A stretch of DNA of 64,000 nucleotides from UBA11574 sp963752565. GTDB taxonomy: Bacteria > Desulfobacterota > Desulfobacteria > Desulfobacterales > UBA11574. Positions 61,786-64,000 of the stretch are shown here, in pieces. The notes under the pieces are model-generated. The model had not been told where the DNA came from. It saw only the letters and a list, made by a program, of their open reading frames with translations, and did not search any database. Where the stretch lies: positions 34,303 through 98,302 of the forward strand of contig CAVVZC010000005.1 in the NCBI GenBank assembly GCA_963752565.1, written 5' to 3'. The stretch's first letter is position 1, and the number at the start of each line of letters is the position of its first letter. The position numbers and the translations under genes are program-made.

Positions 61786-61935
61786 TTTTCACCCTTCAGG
61801 ATCACCGCTTTCACCGCATTTGCTGTGTTGCAGGGCGTTCGCGGTAGCTTATTACAGCTTCACTCCCTGCGCCCCCGCAAGCGGGATTTCGCAAGCTCAA
61901 CTTGCAACTGCGGCGAAATCGGCAATTGCAGATTT
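61786..61935 (+). repeat. Palindromic 3'-end element, copy B4
   Basis: Core TTCGCGGTAGCTTATTACAG, TTCACTCCCTG; GTA/TAC inner stem, CAGGG/CCCTG middle stem, CTTTCACCGCA against TGCGGCGAAAT outer stem. Lies in the 694-bp gap downstream of rhodanese, in the opposite core orientation to the gene. No other gene was seen in this gap. Confidence 0.75.
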
Positions 61936-62278
61936 TAGGTATATAATGATGATTACCCACTCAAAAGGTTTCGATCATTTGTTTAAAATAGCTTCCGCCA
62001 AGTATTTTCAGATTGTAGATATTCGTTGTTGAATTGTAATACTTTGTGGTATTTTGATTATAATATATCACTCATTGGGATTTTGCAACTGTTATGACGT
62101 CAGCGGTTAATTTTACCATGATCATCTTCATCATCACTTATTATTGTACAGGAATAGGAACCGTATTGTCCCACCTTATTTAAGAAAAATAGTTAATTGT
62201 TTTCTTTATATATTATTCAAAAGAACCAATCGGAAGTATTTGAATCTGAAGTAATATAATGAGACAAAAATGGCGAGC

Positions 62279-62312
62279 ATCAAAGGCAAAGGATGAATCC
62301 TTTGCCTTTGAT
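62279..62312 (-). terminator. Perfect hairpin after rhodanese
   Basis: ATCAAAGGCAAAGGAT and ATCCTTTGCCTTTGAT are a perfect 16-pair stem, 12 bp beyond the rhodanese stop. ATTTTTG follows downstream. Duplicated at 63126-63159. Confidence 0.75.
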
Positions 62313-62324
62313 GATGGTTAGCTG

Positions 62325-62894
62325 TTAATAGGGATGAAATTCACGTATTTGATACATAGGCTTACCTGTTTTTTTATCCATTTCCGTGAAGTGTTTATGG
62401 TATTCGGTGACCTTAAAGATTCCCGCAAATTCGTTGCATACCTGATGGCCGGCCTTGATCCAACCCACTATACCCTCTTTGTAGAGCCATACATTGGTGT
62501 AACCATATTCTACAAGTTTCTGTCCTACATAGCACTGTCTTTTTTTCGTTCGGCACCAGACCACGATTTTGGCGTTTTTGTCCTTGATCTTCTTGGGAAA
62601 CGTGTACATATGGCCCGCATGGATATGGTTGGTATATGGAATGTGAAAGGCATAAAACTCCGGATGGGTACGGGTGTCGACCAAATATGCTTTTTCCTTT
62701 CCGGCCATGACATCATCGTAGAGCTTTTTAAATTGGGCTACGTCGAGCTGGCGTTCCGCGGGAACAGACGAACATGCCTTCGACCATACCTTCTTTTCAT
62801 TGGCTTGAAGCATTTTTGAATCATCGGCAAAGGAAAAACCGACTGCTCCCAAAACAAATGCAAAAGTTAGCACAAAAACAAATAATTTTCTCAT
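62325..62894 (-). CDS. Exported rhodanese-like sulfurtransferase
   Basis: 189 residues. A signal peptide (KLFVFVLTFAFVLGAVGFSF) precedes a single rhodanese domain: KAYLVDTRTHPEFYAFHIPYT and the active-site loop VVWCRTKKRQC, where the first Cys would carry the persulfide. AGGAGG precedes the ATG. The right arm of the inverted duplication begins at that ribosome site, so the ancestral promoter upstream has been replaced. Likely co-transcribed with P460 and the molybdoenzyme to the left. Confidence 0.88.
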   Translation of the reverse strand: MRKLFVFVLTFAFVLGAVGFSFADDSKMLQANEKKVWSKACSSVPAERQLDVAQFKKLYDDVMAGKEKAYLVDTRTHPEFYAFHIPYTNHIHAGHMYTFPKKIKDKNAKIVVWCRTKKRQCYVGQKLVEYGYTNVWLYKEGIVGWIKAGHQVCNEFAGIFKVTEYHKHFTEMDKKTGKPMYQIREFHPY

Positions 62895-62905
62895 GTTAAA
62901 ACCTC

Positions 62906-63113
62906 CTATGTAGGGACAGAAACTTGTAGAATATGGTTACACCAATGTATGCTCTACACCGAGGGTATAGTGGGTTGGATCAAGTTGCAGCCATCAGGTA
63001 TTAACGAATTTGCGGGAATCTTTAGGTCACCGAAATACCATAAACACTTCACGGAAATGAATAAAAAAACAGGTAAGCCTATGTATCAAATACGTGAATT
63101 TCATCCCTATTAA
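62906..63113 (+). pseudogene. Truncated inverted copy of the rhodanese C-terminus
   Basis: Reads LYTEGIVGWIK, then NEFAGIF and KYHKHFTEMNKKTGKPMYQI to FHPY and stop, the tail of the 62325-62894 gene on the other strand. It lacks the signal, most of the domain and the active-site loop, and carries small indels. An ATG-initiated frame from about 62948 is possible but meaningless. Confidence 0.85.
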
Positions 63114-63125
63114 CAGCTAACCATC

Positions 63126-63159
63126 ATCAAAGGCAAAGGATTCATCCTTTGCCTTTGAT
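63126..63159 (+). terminator. Copy of the rhodanese terminator hairpin
   Basis: The same 16-pair stem as at 62279-62312, in inverted orientation after the rhodanese remnant. Confidence 0.6.
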
Positions 63160-63502
63160 GCTCGCCATTTTTGTCTCATTATATTACTTCAGATTCAAAT
63201 ACTTCCGATTGGTTCTTTTGAATAATATATAAAGAAAACAATTAACTATTTTTCTTAAATAAGGTGGGACAATACGTTTCCTATTCCTGTACAATAATCA
63301 GTGATGATGAAGATGATCATGGTAAAATTAACCGCTGAACGGCTTAACGGTTCCAAAATCCCAATGAGTGATATTTTATAATCAAAATACCACAAAGTAT
63401 TATGATTCAACAACGAATATCTACAATCTGAAAATACTTGGCGGAAGCTATTTTAAACAAATGATCGAAACCTTTGTGAGTGGGTAATCATCATTATATA
63501 CC

Positions 63503-63660
63503 TAAAATCTGCAATTGCCGATTTCGCCGCAGTTGCAAGTTGAGCTTGCGAAATCCCGGCGGGGGCGCGGGAGTGAAGCTGTAATAAGCTACCGCGAACG
63601 CCCTGCAACACAGCAAATGCGGTGAAAGCGGTGATCTTGAAGGGTGAAAAATTTTGAAAA
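63503..63660 (-). repeat. Inverted copy of element B4
   Basis: Reverse complement of 61786-61935 within the right arm, with a few substitutions (GGGGGCGCGGGAGTG region). Confidence 0.7.
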
Positions 63661-63801
63661 ATTCGTAAAAGTTGTACCGCAGTAAAGTGTATTCAGTCTA
63701 CCTCGAAATCGGGGCTATCTATTCATAAATATTGTTTCTTTATCCTTTTCAAAAATTTTCATGCAGTTTTTAGGATATAAACAACCGAAAGGAGAATAAC
63801 A

Positions 63802-64000
63802 GTGAAGAAAATATTGATCAGCACGGTATTTATAGCGCTTCCCGTTGTTCTGGTTTCAGCACCCGCGACAATGGCGGAATGCCGACTTCCGACCCGGTTG
63901 ACTTGAAATTACATCACCAAGGTATCTCCATATAGTAAATGGTCATCTCACGCCCGATCATCAAGGAATGCGGCTAGCCGTGCACCACATGGTACATTCA
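63802..64000 (+). pseudogene. Damaged inverted copy of cytochrome P460 (runs off the window)
   Basis: GTG start with AAGGAG upstream, then KKILISTVFIALPVVLVSAP similar to the intact P460 signal peptide. A base is missing after GCGGAATG (the intact gene has GCGGAAATG), and two more are lost where the intact gene reads GTTGCACTTTGG. The frame stops soon after. The rest lies outside the window. Confidence 0.8.

Larger units (their letters stand above)
61431..62532. repeat. Left arm of a large inverted duplication
   Basis: Reverse complement of the right arm (62906-64000). It contains the start of the P460 gene, the intergenic element B4, the terminator hairpin and the last third of the rhodanese gene. 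Identity is high by eye, with scattered substitutions and small indels. Confidence 0.9.
62906..64000. repeat. Right arm of a large inverted duplication (continues past window)
   Basis: Inverted copy of 61431-62532: rhodanese tail, terminator hairpin, element B4 and P460 5' end, in that order. At least 1.09 kb, separated from the left arm by about 370 bp. The arms should be able to form a large cruciform. Confidence 0.9.

Noticed and set aside
1..64000. CRISPR array, prophage, integron or complete IS
   Set aside because: No regularly spaced direct repeats, phage structural genes, integrase or transposase frames were found.

Overview
The window looks like chromosomal DNA from an anaerobic, sulfate-reducer-like member of the Desulfobacterota (former Deltaproteobacteria, closest in feel to Desulfobacterales). 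I infer this from the riboflavin/nrdR block order, the DUF39 plus NIL-ferredoxin homocysteine genes, DsrE/YeeE sulfur-trafficking genes, hybrid cluster protein, many molybdoenzyme genes, an apparent selenoprotein and a moderate base composition. No rRNA, tRNA, CRISPR array, prophage or intact insertion sequence was recognised.

Layout. 0-8.3 kb: an MFS transporter, Hsp20, Lon, an RlpA/SPOR lipoprotein, GmhB and a RecD2-type helicase. 8.4-17.3 kb: a housekeeping run of rpmF, rpiB, glyA, dCMP deaminase, nrdR, ribD, ribE, ribBA, ribH, nusB, a small conserved protein and an MBL hydrolase. 17.4-26.2 kb: a cyclase/TolB-like/TPR protein, then a stress cluster read leftward (hybrid cluster protein, exported nickel superoxide dismutase, YHS-domain protein with an in-frame TGA that is probably selenocysteine), a caspase-like protein, an exported MBL hydrolase and a protein with two tandem HTH-like repeats. 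26.3-33.3 kb: ispG, proS, relA/spoT, rpmB, bamD, a deleted trxB and an intact trxA. 33.3-37 kb: a sulfur-relay island (DsrE-like proteins, a YeeE/YedE transporter) with decayed neighbours (tusA, acyl-CoA synthetase and UspA remnants).

37.3-53.2 kb is the most interesting part: a complete-looking dissimilatory arsenate respiration locus. A PhnD-like lipoprotein (AioX/ArrX type) overlaps a one-piece membrane sensor plus sigma-54 activator. Downstream lie a near-perfect -24/-12 promoter, a degenerate receiver protein, ArrA (with the expected active-site residues), an ArrB-like ferredoxin, an ArrC/NrfD-like membrane protein and a TorD-like chaperone. ArrB and ArrC each carry a single-base frameshift. 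A molybdenum-cofactor operon (FmdE-like, MoeA-like, MOSC, MoaA) follows, then a TauE/SafE exporter, Acr3 arsenite efflux, an Fe-S protein and ArsR. 53.6-59.6 kb: prs, the homocysteine genes, a CPxC thioredoxin-like protein, a large ArsP/YraQ-type permease and a second ArsR. 60-64 kb: an exported sulfite-oxidase-fold molybdoenzyme, cytochrome P460 and a rhodanese. The last two, with their intergenic DNA, are partly repeated as a large inverted duplication that runs off the window and is decaying.

Two unexplained non-coding signals stand out. First, a dispersed palindromic element (seven copies with a core plus fragments) sits at the 3' ends of genes. Its core sequence is conserved while its stems differ between copies yet still pair. 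Second, a promoter-terminator pair brackets about 160 nt of non-coding DNA near 57.0-57.2 kb.
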